NCBI GenBank assembly: GCA_900315015.1
Contig: OMXJ01000013.1
Coordinates: 1-64,000 of the forward strand
Direction: 5' to 3'
Source: an uncultured Eubacteriales bacterium
GTDB taxonomy: Bacteria > Bacillota > Clostridia > Lachnospirales > Lachnospiraceae
DNA length: 64,000 bases
The notes beneath the pieces are model-generated. The model was given only the letters and a program-made list of their open reading frames with translations, was not told the origin of the DNA and did not search any database. Position numbers and translations under genes: made by a program. Shown piece after piece: positions 34,629 through 44,864 of this stretch (its first letter is position 1; each line of letters begins with the position of its first letter).

Positions 34629-35616
34629 TGCGTGCGTTCCTCCTTCTTACACTCTTTTGCATTCTGAGTTCCTTCTTCTGCTGTCTCTGATATCTCTTAA
34701 TGGCCCTGTCATATGCATCCTTCTTAGAACCTAGGATAATGAAGAACATAAGTGTGATAAGGCTGATTACTACAGAGTACATCCATGCCATGGCTGAAGC
34801 ATAGCCATAGCCCTTTTCCTTTGTTCCTGAGAACATTGCCGTCTCGATCATGTTGATAAGCTGGTTCTGCTCGTTTCCGGAAAGGAAAATAACTGTATAA
34901 ATTGCGTTCAAGAGCACCATTGGCTTAAGAGTCGGAAGTGTGAGCTTCCAGAAGCACTCCCAGCCTGAGGCTCCATCGATTTTTGCTGCTTCATAAAGAC
35001 TCGGATCCATTTTTTGGAGAGCAGATATGAAAATAAGTATCTGAACTCCTGAATACCAGAGAATCATGATCATATTCGAGAACATATCTCCTATGTTCTG
35101 TGCAACTGTTGTCGGCAAAACCCTGTCAAGAGCTGTAATAACAGACTGAACGTTAAGTGCTGGAATCGTTGCTGCACCTTCACTTACGAGCATGTTCATA
35201 ACAGGTCCGCTCACGATGATAACCGGAAGGAAGAAAACAAGTCTGAAGAAAGATCTGCCCTTTATCTTCTGATTAAGCATCATTGCAATTAAAAGTGAGA
35301 ATACAACGATTATAGGAACCTCTACTATCGTCTGCCAAATATAGGTTACCAGCTGCTGAGGGAATTCAGGGTCCTCCATCCATATCTGGGTAAAGTTTCC
35401 TGTTCCGATAAAGTTGAATTTAGTCCCACGAGGGGTAATTCTTATGTTATACCAAATATAGCGGAACGACTGTCCAAGTGGATAAAGAAGGAATAATACT
35501 ATTCCTATCAGCCATGGAAGAATGAAAAAATATCCCATTCTAGCTTCACGCCTAGCAAGCTTCCCCTGCTTGATTTTAACCTTTTTTTCTTTTGCTTTTT
35601 TCTTTGTGCTATCCAT
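34558..35616 (-). CDS. Sugar ABC importer permease (MalF type)
   Basis: A 352-aa permease with a Lys-rich N-terminus (KKKAKEKKVKIKQGK), six helices, EAA loop LYEAAKIDGASGWECFWKL and a long basic C-terminal tail. It follows the DUF5696 gene by 38 bases in the same operon. The tail coding sequence is the part overlapped by the next permease. Confidence 0.9.
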   Translation of the reverse strand: MDSTKKKAKEKKVKIKQGKLARREARMGYFFILPWLIGIVLFLLYPLGQSFRYIWYNIRITPRGTKFNFIGTGNFTQIWMEDPEFPQQLVTYIWQTIVEVPIIVVFSLLIAMMLNQKIKGRSFFRLVFFLPVIIVSGPVMNMLVSEGAATIPALNVQSVITALDRVLPTTVAQNIGDMFSNMIMILWYSGVQILIFISALQKMDPSLYEAAKIDGASGWECFWKLTLPTLKPMVLLNAIYTVIFLSGNEQNQLINMIETAMFSGTKEKGYGYASAMAWMYSVVISLITLMFFIILGSKKDAYDRAIKRYQRQQKKELRMQKSVRRRNARNVRKMEKATASGHTRTYSGKSEY

Positions 35617-35654
35617 TACATTTCCTCGCTATGCTCGATTAGAACTAAAGCCAT

Positions 35655-37913
35655 CTAACCGACTATCTTGTATGACATGCCTTCGACCGTAGTGCCGTCG
35701 GCGCTCTGAGTGTCCTGGGAATAATTTACATAAACCTTAACTCCATTGCTGTAAATTACTCTTGTAATGCCATTGCCTAAAATATCATGCTCCACTATAG
35801 TGCTGCCCTCTGTCTTAGAATTAAGTTCCTTAAGACTATTAGTATAAGAAATAATAGTATCCTTATAGACATCGTACTGTGCACTATAAATATCATTAGA
35901 ATTTGTATAAAGAAGATCTGCCGTATTTTCCTTTGTAACATAGAAAGAAGGGAAGGTTCCTGTCTCAACAAGCTTTAAGAAGAACTCTGTCTTGTTGGCT
36001 TCAAAGTTTACGTACTCAGAATAAACCGGCATCACGCCCTTAAGAACAAGTGAAAGGAAAGGAACACTTTCATCCTCGAACATGAAGCTTGATGTGTACA
36101 TCGGCATATCCAGGAATGCCTCTGTATCGTGCCATAAATAAGAAAATGGCTGTTCAAGAACAAGATCAGTTTTTTCTGCAACGTTATCAAGAAGTGTCTC
36201 ATAGCTTTCAGCTGTGTTAAATCTTGTATAAGTCTTACCACCGTAGGTGTATGAGAAAAGAGCATTTGAAATACCTGCAACTGCTAAATTAGAGCCCTTC
36301 TTCTTAGTGTACTTATTTACAAAGCCATTAAGAAGCTTGGTGCTTCTTGCAGGAGTAAGGAAAAGCATCTGCTCATATACATCCTTGTAGGTCTCCTCTG
36401 TAAAACGTCTCTTATTGATTCTCTTAACAACGTTAAAGGTTGCATTATGCTCATCAGGATTTATCCTTAAAGCATCATCATAAAGGTAAAGAGAAATACC
36501 TCTGCTCTCAGCATTTGAAAGAGCCTTTTTAACATCTCCCGTACCGCCGACTTTAGAATCAGCATCATACTTTGTGATAGGAAGATCGTTGATACCGCCG
36601 TCCTGCCAGCCCTTGTATACTGAGAAAAGATCTGTGACACCGCTCTTTTCAAGATCATCATAAATATCAACGATGTCATCGGCAGTTGTCATAGTAACGC
36701 CTCTTGTTCCCATGAGCCAGCTTTCTCTATCTGTTCCAAGGAAGTCTACTCTTGTATCATATGAGGTATCAAGTGAAGTCTTAAGCTCTCCATTATTAAC
36801 AAGATAATCCCTGTAAGCTGTTGCCATGCCTGCATAATCAGCATCATCTCCAGAGAGGAAAAGATAGCGTACTGCTAAATCCGAATGAGTTCTATCCGCT
36901 TCTGTCAGGTGAAGTGAACCAGAGGTTGAATTATTACTGGTTGGCTGAGTGTAGTTACGTCTTAAAACAAACTTTGCAAAGGCTCTGTTATAATTTACGT
37001 TAACTCCGTTAGGATGAGCCTCAATGCTAGCTCTCATTGCGCCGTCTTCAACCACTCCAAGGTAAGCTATCTTGTCATCTGTATGAGCGATACCGAATAT
37101 AGGAGCAATTACCTGCTCTGCCTCGGTAACCATTTCATAACGGTCCCAAAGAAGATTGATTACCTGACTATCTTCAAAACCATAATCCTTACCGTAGATC
37201 ATTGAAGAGAAGCCTGTAGAATAAGTGCCTTCCTTATCATTTAAATAGATAAGACCACCATTGCCATCCGGGAATAAAATGTAGCCTTCCTTATCATCAA
37301 GATAAGAGTTTCCAAGGAAAGGATACATTGAAATAGTACCGATGAAGAAATTCTCATTTTCCTCAACTATTGAAGAATCAGGAATTCTTACTGAAAGACC
37401 TTCATCTGTAAGCTGTACTATAAGCTCCATTCCAAAGCCGTACTTTTTCCACTTTACCTTGGCTCGAAAACCATTTTCAAGATAGGTGATATCCTTTGTA
37501 ACATCATCAGTAATTAAATCTGCCTGTTTTGTATCATCGTTACCGCTGATTATTGTAAGAACCAGAGCCGACTTCATTGCTGCATACCAGGTTTTATTAC
37601 TTTTTCCATCATCATAGCTGATGGCTGATTCCATATACTTTCCAGTTTTCTTATCCTCAACTATGATTGAAAGATCGTCCTCTAAAAAGTAGAGATTATA
37701 ATCTGTGCTTTCAGCTATCTTAACATGATCATTTATCTTTGGTGCATTTGCAGCAGGTGCACTCACCTCACTCGCTTCAAGAAGAACCTGTGAAGTATAG
37801 GCAGGATCGCTACCAGCCGCAAGGGTGTTACCAGCGATTACACTGCTTGATATCTGAGCCACGATTGCTGTAGAAAGCACCATGCACATAAATCTTTTTT
37901 TCTTAGTTACCAA
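35655..37913 (-). CDS. DUF5696 secreted protein
   Basis: About 752 aa with a signal peptide (KKKRFMCMVLSTAIVAQISS) and a large extracellular region without anchor, matching by pattern the DUF5696 proteins found inside Firmicute sugar-importer operons. The C-terminal half has an alternating beta/alpha order reminiscent of a TIM-barrel glycosidase (for example FLGTDRESWLMGTRGVTM, ISLYLYDDALRINPDEH, DLVLEQPFSYLWHDTEAF). I cannot name catalytic residues. Start TTG 37913, with GAGGTGG nine bases ahead, is chosen over 37934; it overlaps the upstream gene by 11 bases. Confidence 0.78.
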   Translation of the reverse strand: MVTKKKRFMCMVLSTAIVAQISSSVIAGNTLAAGSDPAYTSQVLLEASEVSAPAANAPKINDHVKIAESTDYNLYFLEDDLSIIVEDKKTGKYMESAISYDDGKSNKTWYAAMKSALVLTIISGNDDTKQADLITDDVTKDITYLENGFRAKVKWKKYGFGMELIVQLTDEGLSVRIPDSSIVEENENFFIGTISMYPFLGNSYLDDKEGYILFPDGNGGLIYLNDKEGTYSTGFSSMIYGKDYGFEDSQVINLLWDRYEMVTEAEQVIAPIFGIAHTDDKIAYLGVVEDGAMRASIEAHPNGVNVNYNRAFAKFVLRRNYTQPTSNNSTSGSLHLTEADRTHSDLAVRYLFLSGDDADYAGMATAYRDYLVNNGELKTSLDTSYDTRVDFLGTDRESWLMGTRGVTMTTADDIVDIYDDLEKSGVTDLFSVYKGWQDGGINDLPITKYDADSKVGGTGDVKKALSNAESRGISLYLYDDALRINPDEHNATFNVVKRINKRRFTEETYKDVYEQMLFLTPARSTKLLNGFVNKYTKKKGSNLAVAGISNALFSYTYGGKTYTRFNTAESYETLLDNVAEKTDLVLEQPFSYLWHDTEAFLDMPMYTSSFMFEDESVPFLSLVLKGVMPVYSEYVNFEANKTEFFLKLVETGTFPSFYVTKENTADLLYTNSNDIYSAQYDVYKDTIISYTNSLKELNSKTEGSTIVEHDILGNGITRVIYSNGVKVYVNYSQDTQSADGTTVEGMSYKIVG

Positions 37914-39972
37914 TTCTATACACCACCTCTCCAATTAACGATGAGATAAAATCGAATACCTGTGACCACAATACATAGATAATGAATGCAAGAAGCAGAA
38001 CAATAAGTATTGTGAACGCTGTAAGTAAAATAATCTTAATTGTATCCTTAACTGAGTAGTCGTTGAGCTCCTTAACTGTAATAAACTCAAGAGCAACTAT
38101 CCAGCAGCCCATAAGGAAATATCCGAACTGAACGAAGAAGATTTCATTATAGGTAACCACATGTGATAAAGCAAAGATGATAGGCATAAGAACCAGATAT
38201 GGGCCTGCGCTGTAGATAAAGCCGCAGTAGATAGCCTTTAGCTTTCCTTCACCTTCATTAATGGTACACATGAGGTAGTTACATCCAACAACGATAAGTA
38301 GAACTAAGATGATGGTTCCAATATCTGAGAGGATGTCGTAGCTTCCTTCTCTTACCTGCTTAACAAGGAAACCACAGAAATACTTGTTTATGATGAAGAA
38401 TACTGTAAATATTGCAACAAGTATGTTAGCACTCGCTACTGATACTCTGTTATGGAATTTGACTTCATAGCAGGCATTAATAGGATGCTTTATGTAATAG
38501 AACAGATAAGACAGCTCATGGATAAGCTTTTTAGCACCAAGTCTTGAACCCAGGCTCCTTAATCCATTGAGCAATCCTGTTTTAGCATCAACAATAAGAA
38601 TTACATAAAAGGCTACTATAAGAATAAAAACAATGACTATAACTGAGCCTAAATGCTTCTTAAGCCATGAATTTCTTACTTCCCAGAAGGAATCTGAATA
38701 ACCATCAAGATCCTTAGCAAGCTCTGCATATTCAAGAGACTGCTTATATTCGCCTTCCTTGTAAAGAGCTCTTCCCATTGCCATGTTGGCGTAATCAAAA
38801 AGGTTGTTCATCTTAAGTACTTCGCTAAGAGGCTCCATACTTTCTTCATATCTGCCCTTTGAGAAAAGGTAAAGAGCATCATGAAGCTGGTTAGTAAATT
38901 CTGTAGGAACATATACCTGGATCTGTGCCTTATCAGAGTCAAGAACATAGATCTTATCATCATTTCCTACCTGTATAGCCTCGATCTTGGTTGAAAGACC
39001 GATTCTCTGCTGTCCATCATCGCTACCACCGAATACGAAAAGAAGATCGCCTTCGTTGTTGTATTCGTAGATGTAACCCTGCTGAGAAGCTACAAAAACG
39101 TTGTCATGATTACCAGTTGCAACTGCAACAGGAACATCATCAGTCTTATCAGGAGAAATCATGTTAACGCCTGCAATATTGAGACGCTTAAGTGATTCTT
39201 TACCTTCACCTCTTGTTACAGTATAGATGATGCCCTTATCATCGATAGCCATGTTATCCGGAGTTGAAGGAATATTACCTACCATCTTTGCTCTCTGGGC
39301 ATCTGTAAGAACTGCTCTCCAGATGATGTTCCAAAGACCTGCCGTGGTTGAGTTTGTTCCGAAATATCCAAGGAAGGTTCCACCTTCAACAGGTGAAATC
39401 TGAACCATACCATTGGTATTAGATTCACAGATAACATACATAGTACCATACTGATTTGCAACTATCTTAAGAGGAAGGAAATCCTGAGTCTCACCGTACA
39501 TAGCCTCTGTAGGTCTTCCATAGGTAGCTGTGAGATTACCGGCCTCATCAAATACGAAGATTGATCTGGCATCTCTATCTGCTACGTAGCAGGTCTTATC
39601 CTCTGCTACGTACATGCCCTTGGGATTTTGAAGAACGCCCTCGCCAAAGGTCTTTATGAGGTTATTATTCGCATCAGAAGCAATTATTCTCTTATTTCCA
39701 CTGTCGAGGACATAGTAGCTGCCATCTGAAAGAACAGTGAAATCTGTAGGAGCATTTAAGGACTCATCTCCTATCTTGATAATTGTTTCATATGGAAGAT
39801 ATGCTGTCTGAGTTTCAGTTACATATCCATAACCATCAATCGTATAAGTCTTATAAGGCGTATCCGCCTGAATGTTTATATCCGCTCCTGTCTGCAGGAA
39901 TGTGAATGCCAATAAGAACACGAACAGCAACAAGAGCTTATTCTTTATTTTTCTAAAGTTTAATTTTTTCAT
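37903..39972 (-). CDS. NHL-propeller / TPR / Yip1 membrane protein
   Basis: 689 aa. Signal or anchor helix (about 12-30), an NHL-type beta-propeller (about 60-370; repeats such as APTDFTVLSDGSYYVLDSGN and NPKGMYVAEDKTCYVADRDA), two TPR-like helices (about 378-440, ALYKEGEYKQSLEYAELAKD), a membrane helix near 460, and a C-terminal Yip1 domain of about five helices. A propeller outside and a channel-like Yip1 region in the membrane suggest a sensor, scaffold or transport accessory. Function is unknown. It lies between importer permeases and the DUF5696 gene, whose start it overlaps. Confidence 0.82.
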   Translation of the reverse strand: MKKLNFRKIKNKLLLLFVFLLAFTFLQTGADINIQADTPYKTYTIDGYGYVTETQTAYLPYETIIKIGDESLNAPTDFTVLSDGSYYVLDSGNKRIIASDANNNLIKTFGEGVLQNPKGMYVAEDKTCYVADRDARSIFVFDEAGNLTATYGRPTEAMYGETQDFLPLKIVANQYGTMYVICESNTNGMVQISPVEGGTFLGYFGTNSTTAGLWNIIWRAVLTDAQRAKMVGNIPSTPDNMAIDDKGIIYTVTRGEGKESLKRLNIAGVNMISPDKTDDVPVAVATGNHDNVFVASQQGYIYEYNNEGDLLFVFGGSDDGQQRIGLSTKIEAIQVGNDDKIYVLDSDKAQIQVYVPTEFTNQLHDALYLFSKGRYEESMEPLSEVLKMNNLFDYANMAMGRALYKEGEYKQSLEYAELAKDLDGYSDSFWEVRNSWLKKHLGSVIVIVFILIVAFYVILIVDAKTGLLNGLRSLGSRLGAKKLIHELSYLFYYIKHPINACYEVKFHNRVSVASANILVAIFTVFFIINKYFCGFLVKQVREGSYDILSDIGTIILVLLIVVGCNYLMCTINEGEGKLKAIYCGFIYSAGPYLVLMPIIFALSHVVTYNEIFFVQFGYFLMGCWIVALEFITVKELNDYSVKDTIKIILLTAFTILIVLLLAFIIYVLWSQVFDFISSLIGEVVYRIGN

Positions 39973-40046
39973 ATTTACACCACGTACTCATATTCTAACT
40001 ATTTGAATAAACGTCACTGTAATACCTAATGCAACATTTATGTTTA

Positions 40047-40925
40047 TTATTTGATACCAGAGTGTGCCATTGTATTCATTACGTTCTTCTGAAGAATACA
40101 GAATAAAATCAGGTTAGGTAAGAACATTATCAGCGAAGCTGCTGCTGCGATACCTTGTCCTGCTACTGTATTAGTAGTAGACGTGCTCGTCAGTGTGTTC
40201 ATGTAGAAGGCAAGAGTCTTAAGACTATCATCATTGATGTAGTAATTTGAAGCCTCAAGATTTGTCCATACCTGCTGGAAAACAAGAATCGCTGCTGTTG
40301 CGATGGCAGGTTTGATCATCGGGATAATGATCTTTAAATAGATCTGCCATTCCTTAGCACCATCCATGTAAGCCGCCTCGATAAGAGAATCAGGAACCTG
40401 ATCTGTGAACTGCTTCAAAAGGAAGAGTGCAACTGGAAGCGGAATAAGCGGAAGTATCTGAGCAAAATATGTATCAACAAGGCCCATCTTGTTAACGATG
40501 AGGTATCTTGGGATCATAACTGCAACAGGAACGAACATAAGAGCAAGCTCGTTGATCTTTAGCATTGTGCTTCTGCCCTTATACTTAAGCTTTGATAATG
40601 AATAGGATGCCATTGTTGAGAAAAGAAGTGAAGCAAATACTACAATTCCCGTAACAACAACGCTGTTAAATACATATTTACTAAGTGGGATTCCTGCCGA
40701 CCTCGTCGCCTTGAACAGCTTTCTGAAGTTATCAAGCGTCGGGTGTAAAGTAATGAATTTTGGCGGGAATGCGAACAGCTCTTCCATAGGCTTAAAAGCG
40801 TGGAAAATGATAAATACAATAGGAAGACCTGTTATAATAACAAGCGGTATAACAAAGATATACAGCTTGATCTGACTCTTTTCAAATTTATCAGGGTTCA
40901 TGCGATGCCCTTTATATGCTGCCAT
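40047..40925 (-). CDS. Sugar ABC importer permease (MalG type), second set
   Basis: A 292-aa six-helix permease with EAA loop SLIEAAYMDGAKEWQIYLKI and a C-terminal VMNTMAHSGIK. It pairs with the MalF-type permease ending 18 bases upstream and with the 987-aa binding protein. GAGG precedes the ATG. Confidence 0.9.
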   Translation of the reverse strand: MAAYKGHRMNPDKFEKSQIKLYIFVIPLVIITGLPIVFIIFHAFKPMEELFAFPPKFITLHPTLDNFRKLFKATRSAGIPLSKYVFNSVVVTGIVVFASLLFSTMASYSLSKLKYKGRSTMLKINELALMFVPVAVMIPRYLIVNKMGLVDTYFAQILPLIPLPVALFLLKQFTDQVPDSLIEAAYMDGAKEWQIYLKIIIPMIKPAIATAAILVFQQVWTNLEASNYYINDDSLKTLAFYMNTLTSTSTTNTVAGQGIAAAASLIMFLPNLILFCILQKNVMNTMAHSGIK

Positions 40926-40943
40926 TTGAAACCTCCTTAACTA

Positions 40944-41852
40944 TCAGTCTTTTTCAGCAAAAAGATTTTTACTTACCGAAGAGAAAATCTGAACTATAAG
41001 CAGCAATACTACTGAAATAGCTGCTGCATAACCCATTTCGTAACGAATGAAACCGTAGTCTTCGATATGGTTTACGATAAGCTGTGCTGAATATCCAGGT
41101 GTTGGGTTACCAGCAAGAAGTGTACTGATCTGACCGTTCTGGAAAGCTCCAACTATCTGCATAACTGCCGCAAATAACATCTGAGGCTTCATGCTAGGGA
41201 TTGTAACATAAATCATTTCCTGGAAACGGTTCTTAACACCGTCAATAGCAGCTGCCTCATAAAGTGATTCATCTACGTTGAGAAGACCTGCAAGAATTGC
41301 AAGGAAGCCTACACCCATACTGCTCCAAAGACCAATGATGATAACAATAGGAAGCAGGAATTTCGCATTTGAAAGCCATATGATAGGCTCATCTATTATT
41401 CCAAGGTTCATAAGCCAGCTGTTGATGTAACCTGTCTGATCACCTGTGAAAAGGATCTTCCAAAGAACTGACATCGCTACACCACTTGTCATACTTGGTG
41501 AGTAAAGGATGAGAGCAAATATTGTTCTAGGTCCCTTTGTCATGTTCGCAAGTGCCCATGCTAAAAGGAATGATAAAATGTAACCGCCTACACCAACTAT
41601 GAGTGCGTACTTAACTGTATTAGGAAGTACGAATTTCATGAACGTATCATCGCTGGTGATAAGATTTATGTAGTTCAGAAGCCCTTTGTACTCAGGCTTC
41701 TGAATTGTATTAAAGTTGGTAAATGAAAGTATTACCGCAATTACAACTGGTGCAAGTATAAATATTACAAACAACAATGCATACGGAAGTACAAATAAAT
41801 AACCATTTTTATTCGAGTGGCTTCTTCTACCGACTCTCTTAGAGTTCTGCAT
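40944..41852 (-). CDS. Sugar ABC importer permease (MalF type), second set
   Basis: A 302-aa permease. N-terminal basic stretch, six helices, EAA loop [21 protein letters not shown]. It starts 28 bases after the large binding protein. With the MalG-type partner it completes a second importer in the same operon as the first, again without an ATPase. Confidence 0.9.
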   Translation of the reverse strand: MQNSKRVGRRSHSNKNGYLFVLPYALLFVIFILAPVVIAVILSFTNFNTIQKPEYKGLLNYINLITSDDTFMKFVLPNTVKYALIVGVGGYILSFLLAWALANMTKGPRTIFALILYSPSMTSGVAMSVLWKILFTGDQTGYINSWLMNLGIIDEPIIWLSNAKFLLPIVIIIGLWSSMGVGFLAILAGLLNVDESLYEAAAIDGVKNRFQEMIYVTIPSMKPQMLFAAVMQIVGAFQNGQISTLLAGNPTPGYSAQLIVNHIEDYGFIRYEMGYAAAISVVLLLIVQIFSSVSKNLFAEKD

Positions 41853-41880
41853 CTTAATCCTCCATATGATACCAAGATGA

Positions 41881-44844
41881 TTATTTGTTCAAGATCTCCT
41901 GAACCTTCTCTACGCTTGGTACTTCATATTCCTTTATTACATTTCCATCAGAATCTATATATCCGAATTCTTCAAGTTTTCTCTTTGTTTCTCTGTCAAC
42001 TATCTTAACAACTTCATCAATACGTGATCTGATAGATTCGCCGTTAACAACTACATCATTGAATGCGTTACTAACTTCTCTTTCCATCATGTAAGAACCA
42101 AGAAGTCTTGGTGCTTCAAGAATGTTGCTAGCCTGCTCCATAATAATCTGCTTATCGCTTGTAGGATAAGGAAGCTCTCCAAAGGCCTCAAGATTTGCTG
42201 TTGGCCAGATATATTCATCACCGTACATGATCTGAAGCATCTGTCCGAACTCTGCCTGAACCTCTGTGCTTGACCACCAATCCATGAACTGCCAAGCCTT
42301 CTGCTCCCTTTCATCATCAGAAGCAAACATTACAGTACTTTCAGCGCCGCCTGATATAAATCTCTTTATTTCACCAGTTTCCTCATCCTTAACACCAGGA
42401 ATAAGAGCTATTTTCCAAGAATTCTCAATTTCAGGTGCTGCATTTAAGATAAGGTTGTATGAGTTGAAATCTGCAATACCGATACAGAGGTCACCGTTTC
42501 TAAAGTGCTGATAGAAGTTAGGAACATCGACTGGAAGATCATAGAGGGTAAAGAGCTCGGTAAGCTCTGTAAAGCCCTGAACTGCCTCTTCTTCATCGAT
42601 CGTTATGTCTAAAGCTGTCTTTCCATAGAGGCTGCCGCCGTTCTGGAAAATAAGAGGTGTTGTACCATGGAAGTTTCTCATAGCTGCCATTGCTGCTGTT
42701 GGATAGAATACATTAAGACCTCTCATCTGGAGATCAGGCATCATGGCAATAAGTTCATCGATAGTATCCGGCGGTGTAAGACCAAGCTTTTCAAGCACGT
42801 CACTACGATAGAACATTACATAGAAATTCATGGTTTCAGGAAGTGAAATGAGGCCATCACCTATAACTGATGGAACTAAAAGACCATCTGAATATCTGCC
42901 GAACACTTCCTTATAGTTGCTGAACTTAGTGAGGTCTACTAAAGCGCCTCTGATACCAAGCTCGAATGGAATTGAATAGTTAATACCTGTTGCAATGTCT
43001 GGTGTGTCACCTGATGCATTAGAAAGAACAAGCTTATTTGGATCTGTCATGATTGAAAGATCTACTTCAATGCCGGTTTCCGGAGTGAATTCATCATCAA
43101 TCATCTTCTGCATGATTTCAACATACTGTCTAGGACGGTTTACCCATACCTGAACATGGCTTGCATCTGTATTACTAGCTGAATAAGACTGACCGAAGAA
43201 GGAATCCACGAATCTTTCGATTGAATTTCCCATTCTTGAGAAGATATCGAGCTTTTTAGGAAGCTTTGTCTTAGCCTGACAGATGTAAATTCTATCTATT
43301 GCTAAATTGTTCTTATTAATAAGATCTACGAAGTTGGCGATCTGCGTATTAACTGAGTTAACACTTGTTGAAAGCTCGTCTACTCTGTAGATAAGCTCAT
43401 CAGGCTCATCTCCGAGGGTCTTAAGCTGCTTAGCAGCAATTATCAGATAACCAAAGGCTGCTACATCCTCAGCGTCTTTTCCGCCTACATACTCTGTAGC
43501 TGATTCAGTTACTGCATAAAGCTCATCTACCCAGCTGTAAATTCTCTCCTGAACATCAGGAATGTACTTACTAAGTCTAAGATCACGGTACTTATCTTTA
43601 TTAGTACCTGCAACCTTTGTTACTTCAAGCGAAAGGTCGTTTACTGCATTCATGATATAATCGACCTTTTCAAGAGCTTCTCTTAAAGGATCTGCTGAAA
43701 GCTGCATCGAGATTGTATGCTTTCCAGCCTCAAGATACACACTCAGCTTATCTCCATCAGATGACTTAAGATAAGCATTCTTGAACTTCTGCTGATATTT
43801 CATTGGATAATTCTCAAATGCTGTATTTGGAATTTCTCCATCTATCTCATAATTTACGAATACAGGGAAGCCATTCTTTTCTGACTGTCTGTAATTCATT
43901 GCTATGTTGTAATAGCCTGCATTTGCTACTTCAAATTCGTAGGTGACCTTCTGTCCTGCTGTATCAAATGAATCCTGGTCAACTATGTTAAGCACTGTAG
44001 TTGTAGACTGAACCGGGCTAAGAGAAGCATCATATTCACCTACCGCATGGATAGAGGAATCATTCCTTTGTGTGAAATCCTCAGCCTCGATTGTAATGAG
44101 TTCATTTCCAGGAGCATCCTCTGCCTTGGTATACTCAGGAATTACAGTCTTTTTAGAAAGAGTGATATTTCCAAGAAGAAGGCTTCCTTCATTTACATTA
44201 ATTGTAAATTTATGACTGCCTTTAGATAATTCTATAAGAAGAGGTTCTGAATATCTGTAGCTCGAATCCATCACTTCCTTATGTTCCCACTGGATGAGCT
44301 TATCAGGCATTGTAACGATTACATTGCCATATCTGTCAAAGCTGTCTTCTCCATCACTTACCCAGGTTGTTTCAAAAGTAAGGCTTCTGCTTTCGTAGAA
44401 TGGATATTCACCGTCGACCTTAAGTCCAAGTTCTATAGGAAGAATTGAAGTATCATATGATAAATAATCAAAGGAAACAACGTAAAGAGCATCCTCTGGA
44501 ACATTTACATCTACCGAGATCTCATCTCCAACTACGATGTCGATTGCATCTGAAGCATATCCATACTTATCTGATGCCGCCTTAACGCTGCCAGATTCTG
44601 CCTTAGCTCCATTTACTGGAACAACTATGTCATTTCCGGTGTATTCCTTAAAGGAATATCCACTCGAAACAGCTGTGTAATTGGTAGTAAGTCTCTCTGC
44701 TGAAAACTTAGCAGTCACCACCGTACTTTCACCTGATAAGAGCTTCTCTCTTGCAGCGCCCTTTCCCATTGCCGGAAAAGTTCCTGCGCTGACTGTGAAT
44801 ACTAAGCCCAAAGCAACTATTCTTTGAATATTTTTATAGATCAT
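41881..44844 (-). CDS. Large extracellular solute-binding protein with N-terminal beta-sandwich domains
   Basis: 987 aa, about twice the size of a normal binding protein. A signal peptide without lipobox Cys, then two CBM-like beta-sandwich segments (about 40-230, and 250-400 with [30 protein letters not shown] and [10 protein letters not shown]). A helical region (410-560) follows, and a family-1 solute-binding domain (about 575-985, [20 protein letters not shown]). It probably binds polymer or long oligosaccharide and hands it to the adjacent permeases. How it is held at the membrane is unclear. AAAGGAG precedes the ATG. Confidence 0.85.
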   Translation of the reverse strand: MIYKNIQRIVALGLVFTVSAGTFPAMGKGAAREKLLSGESTVVTAKFSAERLTTNYTAVSSGYSFKEYTGNDIVVPVNGAKAESGSVKAASDKYGYASDAIDIVVGDEISVDVNVPEDALYVVSFDYLSYDTSILPIELGLKVDGEYPFYESRSLTFETTWVSDGEDSFDRYGNVIVTMPDKLIQWEHKEVMDSSYRYSEPLLIELSKGSHKFTINVNEGSLLLGNITLSKKTVIPEYTKAEDAPGNELITIEAEDFTQRNDSSIHAVGEYDASLSPVQSTTTVLNIVDQDSFDTAGQKVTYEFEVANAGYYNIAMNYRQSEKNGFPVFVNYEIDGEIPNTAFENYPMKYQQKFKNAYLKSSDGDKLSVYLEAGKHTISMQLSADPLREALEKVDYIMNAVNDLSLEVTKVAGTNKDKYRDLRLSKYIPDVQERIYSWVDELYAVTESATEYVGGKDAEDVAAFGYLIIAAKQLKTLGDEPDELIYRVDELSTSVNSVNTQIANFVDLINKNNLAIDRIYICQAKTKLPKKLDIFSRMGNSIERFVDSFFGQSYSASNTDASHVQVWVNRPRQYVEIMQKMIDDEFTPETGIEVDLSIMTDPNKLVLSNASGDTPDIATGINYSIPFELGIRGALVDLTKFSNYKEVFGRYSDGLLVPSVIGDGLISLPETMNFYVMFYRSDVLEKLGLTPPDTIDELIAMMPDLQMRGLNVFYPTAAMAAMRNFHGTTPLIFQNGGSLYGKTALDITIDEEEAVQGFTELTELFTLYDLPVDVPNFYQHFRNGDLCIGIADFNSYNLILNAAPEIENSWKIALIPGVKDEETGEIKRFISGGAESTVMFASDDEREQKAWQFMDWWSSTEVQAEFGQMLQIMYGDEYIWPTANLEAFGELPYPTSDKQIIMEQASNILEAPRLLGSYMMEREVSNAFNDVVVNGESIRSRIDEVVKIVDRETKRKLEEFGYIDSDGNVIKEYEVPSVEKVQEILNK

Positions 44845-44864
44845 AGGAAAACTCCTTTAACTTA

